Below are positions 33,859-44,434 of a stretch of DNA of 64,000 bases, in pieces (position 1 is the first letter of the stretch; every line of letters begins with the position of its first letter). Source of the DNA: Cellulomonas phragmiteti (GTDB lineage Bacteria > Actinomycetota > Actinomycetes > Actinomycetales > Cellulomonadaceae). The stretch is taken from positions 1 through 64,000 of the forward strand of contig NZ_BONP01000012.1 of NCBI RefSeq assembly GCF_016862775.1, in the 5' to 3' direction. Under the pieces are notes generated by a model. The model did not search any database. It was not told the DNA's origin and was given only the letters and a program-made list of their open reading frames with translations. The position numbers were made by a program, and so were the translations under genes.

Positions 33859-34829
33859 GCCACCGCGGACGAGGTGTGCAGCTCGACCGCCAGCACCCGC
33901 ACGCCGCGGTGCGTGACACCCCGGTGCGCCACGAGCACCTCGGCCGGCGCGAGGAACGGGTTCTCGCGCGGCAGGGCGTCGGCGACGTGGCGGCCGCTGT
34001 GCTCGGCCAGCACGTCCAGCACGGTCGGCAGGACGGGGCGGTGCGTGCACAGCACCGTGTCGCGCAGGTCGTCGATCGCCTCGCGGACCATCGCCCCGAC
34101 GCGGGCGGGCGACTCGTCGTGACGCGCCTCCGTCAACCCGTCGGCGACCTGCGGCTCGATGCCGGACGCGGCCGCGTACGGGGCCACGGTGGCGGTGCAG
34201 CGCTCCCACCGGCTCGTCAGCACCCGCCCGACCCCGTACGCCGCCAGCACCGGCACCATCTGCTCGGCCTGCTGCAGGCCCAGGCCGGTCAGCGGGCGGT
34301 CGTCCTCGGTGCCGTCCCACTGGCTGCGCTTGCGCGCCTGCGCGTGACGCGCGACCACCAGGGCGCTGGTGGCGAGCCGACCGCGCCCGTGGGCGTCCAC
34401 CAGCGCGTCCAGCGGTCCGCGGTCGTCGCCCCGGGTCAGGCGCTTCGCGGCGTCGTCCGCGTCGAACCACTCCCACCCGTCGATCTCCGTGCGGTCGGCG
34501 TGGGCGACCGGCGGACGGGCGCCGAGCGGAGCGTCGTCGCCGCGGCCCGCAGCCCGCGCCGCCCAGTAGTGGACGACCTTGTGCCGCCCGTCCGACAGGC
34601 GGTACCCCAGCCCGGGCAGCGGGATCCCGAGGACGACGTCCAGGCCGATCTCCTCCTCGACCTCCCGGACCGCGGCCACGGGCGCGCTCTCCCCGGGGTC
34701 GAGCTTGCCCTTGGGCCACGACCAGTCCCGGTACCGCGGGCGGTGCACCAGGGCCACCTGGAGGCGCCCGGCGCGCACGCGCCACACCAGGGCCCCGGCC
34801 GCCTCGACGGGGGAGGGGGCGGACGCCAT
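33852..34829 (-). CDS. Nudix hydrolase + histidine phosphatase (MutT1-like)
   Basis: 325 residues from ATG 34829, whose first base is the last base of the ppk stop (TGATG). Nudix domain ~10-140 with the full box GKLDPGESAPVAAVREVEEEIG. Histidine-phosphatase domain ~165-325 starting LVVARHAQARKRSQW, with CTHRPVLPT near its end. This is the architecture of mycobacterial MutT1, which hydrolyses 8-oxo-(d)GTP and diadenosine polyphosphates and then the diphosphate. Last gene of mshD-ppk-nudix. Confidence 0.92.
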   Translation of the reverse strand: MASAPSPVEAAGALVWRVRAGRLQVALVHRPRYRDWSWPKGKLDPGESAPVAAVREVEEEIGLDVVLGIPLPGLGYRLSDGRHKVVHYWAARAAGRGDDAPLGARPPVAHADRTEIDGWEWFDADDAAKRLTRGDDRGPLDALVDAHGRGRLATSALVVARHAQARKRSQWDGTEDDRPLTGLGLQQAEQMVPVLAAYGVGRVLTSRWERCTATVAPYAAASGIEPQVADGLTEARHDESPARVGAMVREAIDDLRDTVLCTHRPVLPTVLDVLAEHSGRHVADALPRENPFLAPAEVLVAHRGVTHRGVRVLAVELHTSSAVAG

Positions 34830-37066
34830 CACCGGGCGGCGCCGGGACGGCGCCTCGCGCGGTGGATCAGCACCTCCTGGAGGTCCACCAGCGGCCCGTC
34901 CGGTCCGGCGTGGTGCCGCACCCACTCACCGTCGGCCCGCAGCCGCCAGGACGACGTCGCGTCGTCCATCGACTCCTCGACGTACTCGACCAGCTCGCGG
35001 ACCTGCCCCGGCTCGGCGACCCGCACCAGTGCCTCGACACGTCGGTCGAGGTTGCGGTGCATGAGGTCGGCCGACCCGATGAACACCTCCGGCCCCTCGA
35101 ACCCGTCCTCGCCCGTGGTGCCGGCCGTGTGCGCGAACGCGAAGACCCGGGAGTGCTCGAGGAAGCGCCCCAGGATCGACCGCACCCGGATCGTCTCGGA
35201 GACCCCGGGGACGCCCGGGCGCAGCGCGCAGATCCCGCGCACGTTGATGTCGATCGGCACACCCGCCTGCGACGCGCGGTACAGCGCGTCGATGATGGCC
35301 TCGTCGACCATCGAGTTCACCTTGATCCGGATCCACGCCGGATCGCCGCGGCGCGCGGCCTCGGCCTCGCGCTCGATGCGCTCGAGCAGCCCGGTGCGCA
35401 CCGACCGGGGCGCCACGAGCAGACGGTGGAACCGGGACTTCGGTGCGTACCCCGACAGCTGGTTGAACAGGCGCGTGAGGTCCTGGCCGACGTCCGGGTC
35501 GGCCGTCAGGAGCCCCAGGTCGGTGTAGAGCCGCGCGGTCTTCGGGTGGTAGTTGCCCGTGCCGACGTGGCTGTAGCGGCGCAGCCCGTCGGCCTCCTGC
35601 CGCACGACGAGGGACAGCTTGCAGTGCGTCTTGAGGCCCACGATCCCGTAGACGACGTGCACGCCCGCCTGCTCGAGCTTGCGCGCCCAGGAGATGTTGT
35701 TCTGCTCGTCGAACCGCGCCTTGATCTCGACCAGCGCGAGGACCTGCTTGCCGGCCTGGGCCGCGTCGATGAGGGCGTCGACGATGGGGGAGTCGCCCGA
35801 CGTGCGGTACAGCGTCTGCTTGATGGCCAGCACGGCGGGGTCGGCCGCGGCCTGCTCGAGGAACGTCTGCACCGACGTCGAGAACGAGTCGTACGGGTGG
35901 TGCAGCAGGATGTCCCGGGCGCGGATCGCCGCGAACACGTCCGTCGGCGACGCGGACTCCACCTCCGCGAGGTGCCGGTGCGTCACGGGCACGAACCGCG
36001 GGAACTGCAGCTCGGGGCGGTCCAGGTCGGCGATGACGCTCAGGCCGGTGTGGTCCAGCGGCGCCGGGAGCTCGTACACGTCGTCCTCGGACATGCCGAG
36101 CTCGCGGACCAGGAACTTGCGCACGCGCGGGCTGATGCCCTCGGCGAGCTCGAGGCGCACCGGCGGGCCGAACCGCCGCCGCAGCAGCTCCTTCTCCATC
36201 GCCTTGAGGAGGTTCTCCGCGTCGTCCTCCTCGACCTCGAAGTCCTCGTTGCGCGTGATGCGGAACGTGTGGAACTCCCGGACCTCCATGCCCGGGAACA
36301 GCATGTCCAGGTGCTGGGCGATGACGTCCTCGACGGGCACGAACGACATCGGGCCGCGCTCGGGGGCCGCCGTCTGCGGGACGGGCGCCGAGGGGCGGCC
36401 CGCCGCGTCGACCGCGATGTAGCGCGGGAGCAGCGGCGGCACCTTGACGCGCGCGAAGTGCTCCTTGCCGCTCGCCGGGTTCACCACGCTCACGGCCAGG
36501 TTGAGCGACAGCCCCGAGATGTACGGGAACGGGTGCGCCGGGTCGACCGCCAGCGGCGTGAGGACCGGGAAGATCTGACGGCGGAAGAACTTGTGGAGCC
36601 GGTCCTGCTCGGCGTCGCCCAGGTCGTCCCAGCGCACGATCGTGATGCCCTCGGCGGCGAGGGCCGGCTGCACGTCCTGCGTGAGGACCCGCGCGTGCCG
36701 CTCCATGAGGGCGTGCGCGCGCTCGCTGATCGACTCGAGCACCTGGCGGGGGGACAGCCCGGAGGCGGCGGTCACGGCGATGCCGGTCGCGATGCGGCGC
36801 TTGAGGCCCGCGACGCGCACCATGAAGAACTCGTCGAGGTTGGACGCGAAGATCGCGAGGAACCGCACGCGCTCCAGGAGCGGCAGGTCGGCGTCCTCGG
36901 CGAGCTCCAGGACGCGCTGGTTGAACGCCAGCCAGGACAGCTCGCGGTCGAGGAACCGGTCGTCGGGCAGCGCCTCGTCCTGCGGGCGCGGGGCCTCGTC
37001 GGGGGTGTCCACGTGCTCGGCGATCCGCTCGGCCAGCGCCGGATCGATCGGGGGGGCGTCGGTCAT
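34829..37066 (-). CDS. ppk: Polyphosphate kinase 1
   Basis: 745 residues from ATG 37066. Reversible ATP + polyP(n) to ADP + polyP(n+1). N and head domains: [38 protein letters not shown]. Catalytic domains: [37 protein letters not shown], the phospho-His region [19 protein letters not shown], and [14 protein letters not shown]. Full length for the family. Overlaps mshD by ATGA and the Nudix gene by TGATG. Long readings upstream of 37066 belong to other genes' antisense. Confidence 0.97.
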   Translation of the reverse strand: MTDAPPIDPALAERIAEHVDTPDEAPRPQDEALPDDRFLDRELSWLAFNQRVLELAEDADLPLLERVRFLAIFASNLDEFFMVRVAGLKRRIATGIAVTAASGLSPRQVLESISERAHALMERHARVLTQDVQPALAAEGITIVRWDDLGDAEQDRLHKFFRRQIFPVLTPLAVDPAHPFPYISGLSLNLAVSVVNPASGKEHFARVKVPPLLPRYIAVDAAGRPSAPVPQTAAPERGPMSFVPVEDVIAQHLDMLFPGMEVREFHTFRITRNEDFEVEEDDAENLLKAMEKELLRRRFGPPVRLELAEGISPRVRKFLVRELGMSEDDVYELPAPLDHTGLSVIADLDRPELQFPRFVPVTHRHLAEVESASPTDVFAAIRARDILLHHPYDSFSTSVQTFLEQAAADPAVLAIKQTLYRTSGDSPIVDALIDAAQAGKQVLALVEIKARFDEQNNISWARKLEQAGVHVVYGIVGLKTHCKLSLVVRQEADGLRRYSHVGTGNYHPKTARLYTDLGLLTADPDVGQDLTRLFNQLSGYAPKSRFHRLLVAPRSVRTGLLERIEREAEAARRGDPAWIRIKVNSMVDEAIIDALYRASQAGVPIDINVRGICALRPGVPGVSETIRVRSILGRFLEHSRVFAFAHTAGTTGEDGFEGPEVFIGSADLMHRNLDRRVEALVRVAEPGQVRELVEYVEESMDDATSSWRLRADGEWVRHHAGPDGPLVDLQEVLIHRARRRPGAAR

Positions 37067-38121
37067 GTGCCCATCGTGGCATCGCTGGGTGAACTCGTCG
37101 TGTCGTCGTCGTTCACCTGGACGAGCGGCGTGCCGTGGGCCGGGCTCCCGGCGGCCGGCGGGCCGTACATGACGTCGACGGCCGTCCGCGCGAACCCCGC
37201 GCGCTCGTAGGTGTGCACGGCGACCGTGTTCTCGGCGCCGGTGTAGAGGATCACGGTGCGCAGGCCGCGGTCGCGCAGGTACCCCAGGCCCAGCGCCGTC
37301 AGGGCCCGGCCCATGCCCAGGCCCTGCGCGTCCGGGTCGACGCCGACCACGTAGATCTCGCCGACCTCCTGCTCGGCGTCGCCGTCCGGGGCGTCGCCCG
37401 CGGGGTGCACCTTGGTCCACACCGAGCCGAGCAGCTGCCCGTCGCGCTCGGCGAGCAGGAACCCGGCCGGGTCGAACCACGGCTCGGACTCGCGTGCCCG
37501 CAGGTCGGCGGACGTCATGCGGCCCTGCTCGGGGTGGTGCGCGAACGCGCGCGCGTTCACCCGCCGCCACACCTCCTCGTCCTGGCCGGGCACGAACGGC
37601 CGCACGTCCACGCCCGGCGGCAGCTGCGGCGCCGCGGGCGGGTGCTGCGTGAGGTCCACGGCCATGCGCCACAGCTCGCGCACCACCACCAGGCCGGCCG
37701 CGGCCGCGGTGGCCCGGGCCGCGGGCAGGTCGCCGTGCGCCCACACGTGCAGCCGCCGCCCGGCGACGGTGTCCGTCTCCTGCGTCGCGCGCGCCAGCAG
37801 CGCACGGGCCACGCCGCGGCGGCGGTGGGCCGGTCCGACGACCAGCTCGGCGCGCACGGTGGTCGAGCTGCCCACGTCGAGCTGGGCGTAGCCGGCCAGC
37901 TCGCCGTCGCCGTCGCCGCCCGGGGCGTCGCGGGTCGCGAGCAGGTGGACGACCGGCGCCTCGTCGTCGGCCAGCCACAGCAGCGGCTGCTCGGACAGCG
38001 GCGGCACGCGGTCCACGCGCGCGGCCTCGTGGTGCAGCGCGCGCACGGCGTCCGCCGCACCGGGCGGCAGCGGACCGGTGACGGCGGCGAGCGACGTCGG
38101 GACCTCGATGTCGGACGACAT
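37063..38121 (-). CDS. mshD: Mycothiol synthase
   Basis: 352 residues. Acetylates Cys-GlcN-inositol in the last step of mycothiol synthesis. Two GNAT domains are visible: [16 protein letters not shown] in the N half, and [22 protein letters not shown] with HTYERAGFA in the active C half. First gene of the mshD-ppk-nudix operon; start ATG 38121. Mycothiol is restricted to Actinomycetota. Confidence 0.95.
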   Translation of the reverse strand: MSSDIEVPTSLAAVTGPLPPGAADAVRALHHEAARVDRVPPLSEQPLLWLADDEAPVVHLLATRDAPGGDGDGELAGYAQLDVGSSTTVRAELVVGPAHRRRGVARALLARATQETDTVAGRRLHVWAHGDLPAARATAAAAGLVVVRELWRMAVDLTQHPPAAPQLPPGVDVRPFVPGQDEEVWRRVNARAFAHHPEQGRMTSADLRARESEPWFDPAGFLLAERDGQLLGSVWTKVHPAGDAPDGDAEQEVGEIYVVGVDPDAQGLGMGRALTALGLGYLRDRGLRTVILYTGAENTVAVHTYERAGFARTAVDVMYGPPAAGSPAHGTPLVQVNDDDTTSSPSDATMGT

Positions 38122-38245
38122 GCGTCCATCCCATCACGGACCGCCCGCGGCCGGGCCGGGCAGCGGGGTGATCCGTCGCGTCCCCTGCGCCGGACGGGTG
38201 GGCGAGCCTCGCCGCGCCCGCCTCAGCCGGTAGCGTGGTCGCGTC

Positions 38246-39463
38246 ATGCCCCGTCCCGCAGCCGCCGCCCCCGCCGCCGCGGGGAGACGTGCGCGACGGG
38301 ACCCCCGCGGCCCGCGCACGGTCGACGTCGACGTCGTCGTGGTGGGTGCCGGGCAGGCCGGCCTGGCGACGGCGTACCACCTGCACCGCACCGGGCTGGT
38401 CCCGGTCGGCTCGGCCGGGTGGGAGCGGGCGCGCGGCACCTTCGTCGTGCTGGACGAGAACCCGCGGGCCGGTGGGGCCTGGCAGCACCGCTGGCGGTCG
38501 CTGACCATGGCGGACGCCCACCGGGTCCACGACCTGCCGGGCATGCCGCTGACGATCGCCGACCCCGCCGAGCCCGCGGCCGACGCGGTGCCCTACTACT
38601 TCGCGCAGTACGAGGAGGCCTTCGGGCTCAACGTGCAGCGGCCCGTGCGCGTGGCCCGCGTCGAGCGGTCCGGTGACGGCGACGACCGCCGGTTCCTCGT
38701 GACGACGCGCCACGTCGACCACCCCGAGGAGGTCGTGGTGTGGGCGGCGCGGGGGCTGGTCAACGCGTCCGGCACGTGGGGCAGGCCCTTCTGGCCCGCC
38801 TACCCGGGGCGGGCGCAGTTCCGCGGCCGGCAGCTGCACACGCGGGACTTCCGGGCGGCGTCGGACCTGGCCGACGGGCACGTGGTGGTGGTGGGGGGCG
38901 GGACGTCCGCCGTCCAGCTGCTGCTGCAGGTCGCGCAGGTCACGACGACCACCTGGGTCACCCGACGACCGCCCGCCTGGCTCGACGAGGAGTTCACGCC
39001 CGAGCTGGGCCGCGAGGCCGTCGGGCGGGTCCACGAGCGCGTCGCCGCGGGCCTGGTACCGGAGTCGGTCGTGTCGGTGACGGGGCTGCCGCTGACCCCG
39101 GAGTACCGCGCCGGCATCGAGTCCGGCGTGCTGCGCGCGCGCCCGGTGTTCTCGCGCCTGGTGCCGGACGGCGTCGCCTGGGATCCCGGGTCGACGGCCC
39201 CGGCCGTCGACGGCTGGGTCGACGGGCCGCCCCTCGTCGAGGCCCGCACGGTCCTGTGGGCGACCGGCTTCCGCGCGTCGCTCGACCACCTCGCGCCGCT
39301 GGGGCTGCGCGCGCCCGGGGGCGGGATCGTGATGGACGGCACGGAGGTGGTGGCCGAGCCGCGGGTCCAGCTGGTCGGGTACGGGCCGAGCGCCTCGACG
39401 ATCGGCGCCACCCGGGCCGGTCGCGAGGCGGCCCGGCGGCTGCGCCGCGCCCTGGGCTGGTGA
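38246..39463 (+). CDS. FAD-dependent monooxygenase/oxidoreductase
   Basis: 405 residues. FAD-binding [17 protein letters not shown] near the N terminus, second nucleotide-binding [16 protein letters not shown] in the middle (NADPH site), ATG-motif [13 protein letters not shown] near the end. This is the arrangement of flavin-containing/Baeyer-Villiger-like monooxygenases. A TAGCGT -10 (38232-38237) ends 8 nt before ATG 38246 and no RBS is seen, so the mRNA may be leaderless. Substrate unknown. Confidence 0.88.
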   Translation: MPRPAAAAPAAAGRRARRDPRGPRTVDVDVVVVGAGQAGLATAYHLHRTGLVPVGSAGWERARGTFVVLDENPRAGGAWQHRWRSLTMADAHRVHDLPGMPLTIADPAEPAADAVPYYFAQYEEAFGLNVQRPVRVARVERSGDGDDRRFLVTTRHVDHPEEVVVWAARGLVNASGTWGRPFWPAYPGRAQFRGRQLHTRDFRAASDLADGHVVVVGGGTSAVQLLLQVAQVTTTTWVTRRPPAWLDEEFTPELGREAVGRVHERVAAGLVPESVVSVTGLPLTPEYRAGIESGVLRARPVFSRLVPDGVAWDPGSTAPAVDGWVDGPPLVEARTVLWATGFRASLDHLAPLGLRAPGGGIVMDGTEVVAEPRVQLVGYGPSASTIGATRAGREAARRLRRALGW

Positions 39464-39474
39464 CCGGGGAAGGC

Positions 39475-39510
39475 GTCGGCCCCGCCCGGGGGGGGAAGGA
39501 CGGGGCCGAC
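39475..39510. terminator. Convergent terminator
   Basis: GTCGGCCCCG (39475-39484) pairs perfectly with CGGGGCCGAC (39501-39510) between genes ending at 39463 (+) and 39549 (-). Confidence 0.78.
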
Positions 39511-39548
39511 GGTGGACGCGCGTCGTCGCGCGCCCGGTCAGGGGCGGG

Positions 39549-40988
39549 TCAGCGGCAGCTCACCGCGACCGTGCCGGTCGGTGCGGTCCCGGAGCCGATG
39601 AACCCGTAGGTGGCGGTCTGGCCGGCGGCGAGGCTGCCGTTCCACGCGGCGTTCGACGCGGTCACCGCACTGCCCGTGCCGCTGAACGTGGCGCTCCAGC
39701 CCTGCGCGACCGACGCACCGGCCGGCAGCGTGAACGACGTGGTCCAGCCGGACAGCGCGCCGGCACCGGCCGTGACGTCGACCGTGCCCTGGAAGCCGCC
39801 GGGCCACGCGTTGGACACCGTGAGCCGGGCGGTGCACGCCCCGCCCGGCGTGCTCGTGGGCGTGGGGGTGGGAGTGGGCGTCGGTGACGTCGTGGGTGTG
39901 GGCGTGGGTGTCGGGGTGGGCGTCGGCGTCGGCGTGGGCGACGTGGTCGGCGTGGGCGACGTGGTCGGCGTCGGCGTCGCGCCGGTGAAGAAGGTGGCGG
40001 TGCGTGCCGTCGCCCGGATGCCGTTCGCGCCGTCGAAGATCAGGGTGCCCCAGGCGGTCTTCCGCGCCGGGTCGAAGGCGGTGACCATGTCGAGGTACTC
40101 CACGCCGCCGCTGTTGCCGGACCACGACCACCCGTAGTACCCGATGCCGCGCGCGACGGCCTCGCGCATGATCGTCGCCTCGTCGGGGTTGCCGTCCGAG
40201 TGGTCGTGCCCGAACTCGCCGATGACCAGCGGCAGGCCCTGCGCCGCGAACGCGTCGAGGTACGACGTGATCGTCGAGGCCTGCGCGTACACGCCGTACA
40301 TGTGCACGGAGAAGAGCGTGTTGCCCTCGGGGTCGGCCGCGGCGACGGTCGCGGCGGTGTCCCGCATGACGCCCTTCCAGTCCTGGCCCCAGTTGGGTGC
40401 GTCCACGACGATGTTGTGCCGCAGGCCGGCGGCGCGCACCGTGCGGATCGCCGCGGCGGTGTCCGCGGTCCAGCGCGTGACCTGCGGCTCGTTGTTGCCG
40501 GTGGGCTCGTTGCCGATGTTGATCTGGATGAAGTCCTCGGTGCCCTGCAGGACGGACCGCAGCCCGACCCAGTAGGCGGCCGCGGCGTCCAGGCCGACGG
40601 CGCCCGTCTGCTCGCCGTAGCCCGTGGTGTCGTGGTTCTCGAGCATGCAGACGAGCTGGTTCGCCTTGCACAGCGCGATGACGCCCGCGACGTCGGACGC
40701 GCCGTTGGCCGTCCACCGGCCGCCGGACAGCACGACGCGCACGGCGTTGGCGCCCGCGGCGCGGATCGCCGGGAGGGCGGTCGGCGTCTGCGACGTGTAC
40801 CAGGTGTGCGCGTGGCTCACACCGCGCGCGACGAACGGCGTGCCGTCCTGCTCGACGAGCTGCGTGCCGGAGATGTGCAGGCCGACGGGGTCGGCCGCGG
40901 TGGCGGTGGTGGCGACGGCGGTGATCCCGCCGACCGCCAGGAGGGCGGCGCCGCAGGCGGCTGCGGCGCGCAGGGTGGTGGTCCTCAT
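39549..40988 (-). CDS. Secreted beta-mannanase, GH5 (subfamily 8-like) + CBM2
   Basis: 479 residues. Signal peptide ~1-31, GH5 barrel ~32-335, Pro/Thr linker ~337-380, CBM2 ~384-479. Acid/base Glu161 in INIGNEP, nucleophile Glu258 in [43 protein letters not shown] and SVHMYGVY are typical of bacterial GH5_8 mannan endo-1,4-beta-mannosidases rather than cellulases. RBS GAGGACG. Two LacI-like operator candidates lie upstream. Confidence 0.94.
   Translation of the reverse strand: MRTTTLRAAAACGAALLAVGGITAVATTATAADPVGLHISGTQLVEQDGTPFVARGVSHAHTWYTSQTPTALPAIRAAGANAVRVVLSGGRWTANGASDVAGVIALCKANQLVCMLENHDTTGYGEQTGAVGLDAAAAYWVGLRSVLQGTEDFIQINIGNEPTGNNEPQVTRWTADTAAAIRTVRAAGLRHNIVVDAPNWGQDWKGVMRDTAATVAAADPEGNTLFSVHMYGVYAQASTITSYLDAFAAQGLPLVIGEFGHDHSDGNPDEATIMREAVARGIGYYGWSWSGNSGGVEYLDMVTAFDPARKTAWGTLIFDGANGIRATARTATFFTGATPTPTTSPTPTTSPTPTPTPTPTPTPTPTTSPTPTPTPTPTSTPGGACTARLTVSNAWPGGFQGTVDVTAGAGALSGWTTSFTLPAGASVAQGWSATFSGTGSAVTASNAAWNGSLAAGQTATYGFIGSGTAPTGTVAVSCR
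39853..39978 (-). repeat. Low-complexity Pro/Thr linker repeats inside mannanase
   Basis: Short G/T-rich imperfect repeats on the plus strand encode the PTPTP/TSPTPT linker between GH5 and CBM2, with TTSPTPT occurring three times. Coding minisatellite; length may vary between strains. Confidence 0.85.
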
Positions 40989-41093
40989 CGACGTCCTCGT
41001 TCCGCGAAGGTGTCCGGGTGCCCGTCGGCGCCGTCCGGCGCACGCGGGGTGCGGCGGTCAGACAACCAGCGGGCCCCGGCGTCCTCCATCGGC

Positions 41094-41128
41094 GAAGCGT
41101 TTCACCGTCGGATCCGCGCAAGCGCTTC
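41094..41128 (-). promoter_or_regulatory. Two LacI-like operators upstream of mannanase
   Basis: GAAGCGTTTC (41094-41103) and CAAGCGCTTC (41119-41128; AAGCGCTT core is perfect), centres 25 bp apart. They are 106-140 bp upstream of the mannanase start and just outside the acs stop. The sequence type fits LacI-family sugar repressors. Confidence 0.58.
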
Positions 41129-41160
41129 GCCGACGCGCCCCTGGGACGTCGCCCCGGCGC

Positions 41161-43194
41161 TCAGTCCTGCGAGGCCGCCGCGGGCGTCGCCAGGCCCTGG
41201 GCGATGAGGTCCATGACCGAGGAGTCCGCGAGCGTCGTCGCGTCCCCGACCTGCCGGTGCTCGGCCACGTCGCGCAGCAGCCGCCGCATGATCTTGCCGG
41301 ACCGCGTCTTGGGCAGCTCGGCGACCACGAGGATCTGACGCGGCTTGGCGATGGGGCCGATCTCCTTGGCCACGTGCGTGCGCAGCGTCTCCTGCACCGT
41401 CGCGGCGTCGGCGGCGTGCCCCTCGGCGACGTCCCCGCGCAGGATGACGAACGCCACGACCGCCTGGCCCGTCGTCTCGTCCGTCGCCCCCACGACGGCC
41501 GCCTCCGCGACCCACGGGTGCGACACGAGCGCCGACTCGATCTCGGTGGTCGACAGCCGGTGGCCGGAGACGTTCATGACGTCGTCGACCCGTCCGAGCA
41601 GCCAGATGTCGCCGTCGTCGTCCTTCTTCGCCCCGTCCCCGGCGAAGTAGATGTTCCGGAACCGGGACCAGTAGGTGTCCTTGTACCGGTCGGGGTCGCC
41701 CCAGATGCCGCGCAGCATCGAGGGCCACGGCTCGGTGAGGACGAGGTACCCGCCGCCGCCGTTCGGGACCGGCTGCGCGTCGTCGTCGACGACGTCCGCG
41801 GCGATGCCGGGCAGCGGGACCTGCGCCGACCCCGGCTTGGTCTCGGTGACGCCGGGCAGCGGGCTGATCATGATCGCGCCCGTCTCGGTCTGCCACCACG
41901 TGTCGACGATCGGGGTGCGGTCCCCGCCGATGACGCGGCGGTACCACATCCACGCCTCGGGGTTGATCGGCTCGCCCACCGACCCGAGCACGCGCAGCGA
42001 CGACAGGTCGAACTGCTCGGGGATCTCGGCGCCCCACTTCATGCACGTCCGGATCGCGGTGGGCGCGGTGTAGAGGATCGTCACGCCGTACTTCTGCACG
42101 ATCTCCCACCAGCGGCCCCGGTGCGGGGTGTCCGGGGTCCCCTCGTAGATGACCTGCGTGGCGCCGTTGAGCAGCGGCCCGTAGACCACGTACGTGTGCC
42201 CCGTGATCCAGCCGACGTCGGCCGTGCACCAGTACACGTCCGTCTCCGGCTTGAGGTCGAACACGTTGAGGTGCGTGTACGCGGCCTGGGTGAGGTAGCC
42301 GCCGGTGGTGTGGAAGATGCCCTTGGGCTTCCCGGTCGTGCCCGACGTGTAGAGGATGAACAGCGGGTGCTCGGCCTCGACGTCGACCGGTGCGTGCGTG
42401 GCGGACGCCGCGTCCACCGCCTCGTGCCACCAGACGTCGCGCCCGTCCGTCCAGTCGACCGGCTGCCCGGTGCGCCGCACGACCATCACGTGCGACACGC
42501 TCGGCGCACCCTTCGCCAGCGCCTCGTCGACGGCCGGCTTGAGCGCCGAGGGCTTGCCGCGGCGGAACCCGCCGTCGGCCGTGACCACGAGGGTGGCCTC
42601 GGCGTCGAGGATGCGTGAGCTCAGGGCCTCGGCGGAGAACCCGCCGAACACCACGGAGTGCGGCGCGCCGATCCGGGCGCACGCGAGCATCGTGATGACG
42701 GCCTCGGGGATGAGCGGCAGGTAGATCGCGACCCGGTCGCCGGTACCGACACCCAGCGCGGCGAACGCGTTGGCGGCCTTGGACACCTCGCGCTGCAGGT
42801 CCGCGTACGTCAGCGTGCGCGTGTCGCCGCCCTCGCCTTCAAAGTGCAGGGCGACACGGTCGCCGTGGCCCGCCTCGACGTGCCGGTCCACCGCGTTGTA
42901 CGCGGCGTTGAGCCGACCGTCGGCGAACCACCGCACGAACGGCGCGTCGGACCAGTCGAGCGTCTGCGTGAACGGCGTGGACCACGAGACCAGCTCGCGC
43001 GCCTGGTCCGCCCAGAAGCCGGGGCGGTCCGCGTTCGCCCACGCGTAGGCGTCGGGCGTCGCGTTGGCCTGGGCGGCGAACTCCGGCGACGGCGGGAAGC
43101 GGCGCTCCTCCGTCAGGAGGTTCTCCAGGCCGGGGCTCCCCGGGGGGACGACCGCGTCACCGGTCGACGTGGGGGCGGCAGGCTGTTCGGTCAC
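41161..43194 (-). CDS. acs: Acetyl-CoA synthetase
   Basis: 677 residues from GTG 43194 (AGGAGA upstream). Makes acetyl-CoA from acetate, ATP and CoA. Motifs: [15 protein letters not shown] (P-loop), [32 protein letters not shown], and the C-terminal [14 protein letters not shown] carrying the Lys that is acetylated in Acs regulation. Length is normal for the family. A strong DosR-like box is ~60 bp upstream. Confidence 0.96.
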   Translation of the reverse strand: MTEQPAAPTSTGDAVVPPGSPGLENLLTEERRFPPSPEFAAQANATPDAYAWANADRPGFWADQARELVSWSTPFTQTLDWSDAPFVRWFADGRLNAAYNAVDRHVEAGHGDRVALHFEGEGGDTRTLTYADLQREVSKAANAFAALGVGTGDRVAIYLPLIPEAVITMLACARIGAPHSVVFGGFSAEALSSRILDAEATLVVTADGGFRRGKPSALKPAVDEALAKGAPSVSHVMVVRRTGQPVDWTDGRDVWWHEAVDAASATHAPVDVEAEHPLFILYTSGTTGKPKGIFHTTGGYLTQAAYTHLNVFDLKPETDVYWCTADVGWITGHTYVVYGPLLNGATQVIYEGTPDTPHRGRWWEIVQKYGVTILYTAPTAIRTCMKWGAEIPEQFDLSSLRVLGSVGEPINPEAWMWYRRVIGGDRTPIVDTWWQTETGAIMISPLPGVTETKPGSAQVPLPGIAADVVDDDAQPVPNGGGGYLVLTEPWPSMLRGIWGDPDRYKDTYWSRFRNIYFAGDGAKKDDDGDIWLLGRVDDVMNVSGHRLSTTEIESALVSHPWVAEAAVVGATDETTGQAVVAFVILRGDVAEGHAADAATVQETLRTHVAKEIGPIAKPRQILVVAELPKTRSGKIMRRLLRDVAEHRQVGDATTLADSSVMDLIAQGLATPAAASQD

Positions 43195-43250
43195 GGTGTC
43201 TCCTACGCAGCGGCTTCGGTGCGACGGTGGGCTGACCAGTGCGGTCCTCG

Positions 43251-43270
43251 TCACGGACCTTAGTCCCGGA
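43251..43270 (-). promoter_or_regulatory. DosR/DevR-like box upstream of acs
   Basis: CGGAC-CTTA-GTCCCG core: inverted GGAC/GTCC halves around a 4-nt A/T-rich centre, about 14 of 20 matches to the mycobacterial DosR consensus TTSGGGACTWWAGTCCCSAA (counted by eye). Positioned ~57 bp before the acs start. Confidence 0.55.
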
Positions 43271-43309
43271 TGCGCACCTCGCGCACCGTGCTGGGCTGCG
43301 GCGACGCCG

Positions 43310-44164
43310 TCAGGCCGCCCGGTTGCGCTCGCGGAACGCGCCGAGCCGCACGCCGTGGCGACGCGCCAGCGCGATGACCACACCACCCGCGAGCAGCAGC
43401 ACCCCGACCGTGATCGTCGTGCCCGACGTCCCGGCGACGTTCACCTGCGTCGTGGTCAGGTCCCACGCGTCGGCCCCCACGATGTCGAGCGCGGCGGCGC
43501 GGGCGATCCCCGGGGCGTACAGCTGCAGCCCGCCCACCCCGCCCAGCACCAGACCGGCCGTCACGGGGACCGCCGCGGACCACAGCCCCAGCGCGAGCAG
43601 GGCGGCCAGGAGCAGGGCCCCGGCGCTGACGAGCACGATGCCCAGGAGCTCCAGGGACGCGTCCCAGCCGTCGTGCTGGACCACGAGGATGCGGCTCTGG
43701 CCCAGCAGGAGGACCCCGGCGGCCGGCAGCGAGAGCAGCAGGCCGACGAGCGCACCGAGCACGTGGCTGCCCAGGTGCGGCGTGCGGGGTGCGTGCGGGT
43801 CGGGGAACAGCTCGTCGTCGTCGCTCGCGCGCGGCCCGGGGTCGTCGGCCGGGCGCCGCCCGGCGTCGTCGCTCGGGCGCGGCCCGGCCGTGCCGTGGTC
43901 GTCGTCGGCGGTCCCGGGGGTCCCGGGGGTCACGGGCGGGGTCGACCCGGCCGGCGCCGCGGGCCGCTCGTCGCCCGCGGGCGAGGTGGTCACGGGCGTC
44001 GGACCGGTGCGGGGCGGCGTCGGCGCGGGGTCGGTGGGCGGCGTCGGCGCGGGGCGCTGCACGGCGTGGCGGCCGGCGTCCGGGTCGCCCGTCCCGGCCG
44101 GTCCCGTCACCCCGTCGCCCGTGCCCGGGTCGTCGCCGGGGCGGGTCGGGTCCGTCGTGCTCAC
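43310..44164 (-). CDS. Pro-rich membrane protein of unknown function
   Basis: 284 residues from GTG 44164 (GAGGAG, 5-nt spacing). The first ~125 residues are disordered and rich in Pro, Asp, Gly and Thr. Then four hydrophobic segments (~133-155, ~168-195, ~200-215, ~250-270) with a short basic tail [17 protein letters not shown]. No catalytic motif. It is followed by acs after a 115-nt gap that holds the DosR-like box. Confidence 0.72.
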   Translation of the reverse strand: MSTTDPTRPGDDPGTGDGVTGPAGTGDPDAGRHAVQRPAPTPPTDPAPTPPRTGPTPVTTSPAGDERPAAPAGSTPPVTPGTPGTADDDHGTAGPRPSDDAGRRPADDPGPRASDDDELFPDPHAPRTPHLGSHVLGALVGLLLSLPAAGVLLLGQSRILVVQHDGWDASLELLGIVLVSAGALLLAALLALGLWSAAVPVTAGLVLGGVGGLQLYAPGIARAAALDIVGADAWDLTTTQVNVAGTSGTTITVGVLLLAGGVVIALARRHGVRLGAFRERNRAA

Positions 44165-44229
44165 GCGTGCTCCTCGGGTCACGGCGGCGCACCGTGCGAC
44201 GCCTGGTAGCCACGCTAGGGCGCTCGTCG

Positions 44230-44254
44230 CCCGCGCGCCTCGTGGGCGCGCGGG
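44230..44254. other. 10-bp hairpin in divergent promoter region
   Basis: CCCGCGCGCC-TCGTG-GGCGCGCGGG, perfect. It lies between divergent starts (44164 minus, 44435 plus), so it is not a terminator for either gene; a leader structure or a chance GC palindrome. Confidence 0.35.
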
Positions 44255-44272
44255 CCGGCCGGGTGCGGGGCC

Positions 44273-44292
44273 TTCGGGACCTTGGTCACGCG
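44273..44292. promoter_or_regulatory. DosR/DevR-like box 2
   Basis: TTCGGGAC-CTTG-GTCACG: left half matches the DosR consensus exactly, right half partly; about 15 of 20 positions by eye. 143 bp before the OFA transporter start and 109 bp before the divergent membrane protein start. Confidence 0.5.
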
Positions 44293-44346
44293 CGAGCCCC
44301 CGCCGCCCGGGCGCGGGGCACGGGCACGGCCCCGTGGACGGCCGGT

Positions 44347-44366
44347 CTCGTGACGTTGGTCCCCCG
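44347..44366 (+). promoter_or_regulatory. DosR/DevR-like box 3 at OFA transporter promoter
   Basis: CTCGTGAC-GTTG-GTCCCCCG: same GxGAC-N4-GTC layout, right half strongest, about 13 of 20 by eye. It ends 68 bp before ATG 44435, a normal activator position. Confidence 0.48.
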
Positions 44367-44434
44367 GGATGCGCGGTGCGCGACGCCACGATGTGGCTCA
44401 CGCCCGACCGTGGGCACCGAGGTGGGAGGACCTG

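Noticed and set aside
37067..39289. In-frame N-terminal extension of ppk
   Set aside because: Overlaps mshD and the flavin monooxygenase in antisense; polyphosphate kinases start as at 37066, and the ATGA overlap with mshD fits an operon.
39853..39978. CRISPR-like or tandem-repeat array
   Set aside because: Short imperfect repeats without spacers that encode the mannanase Pro/Thr linker.
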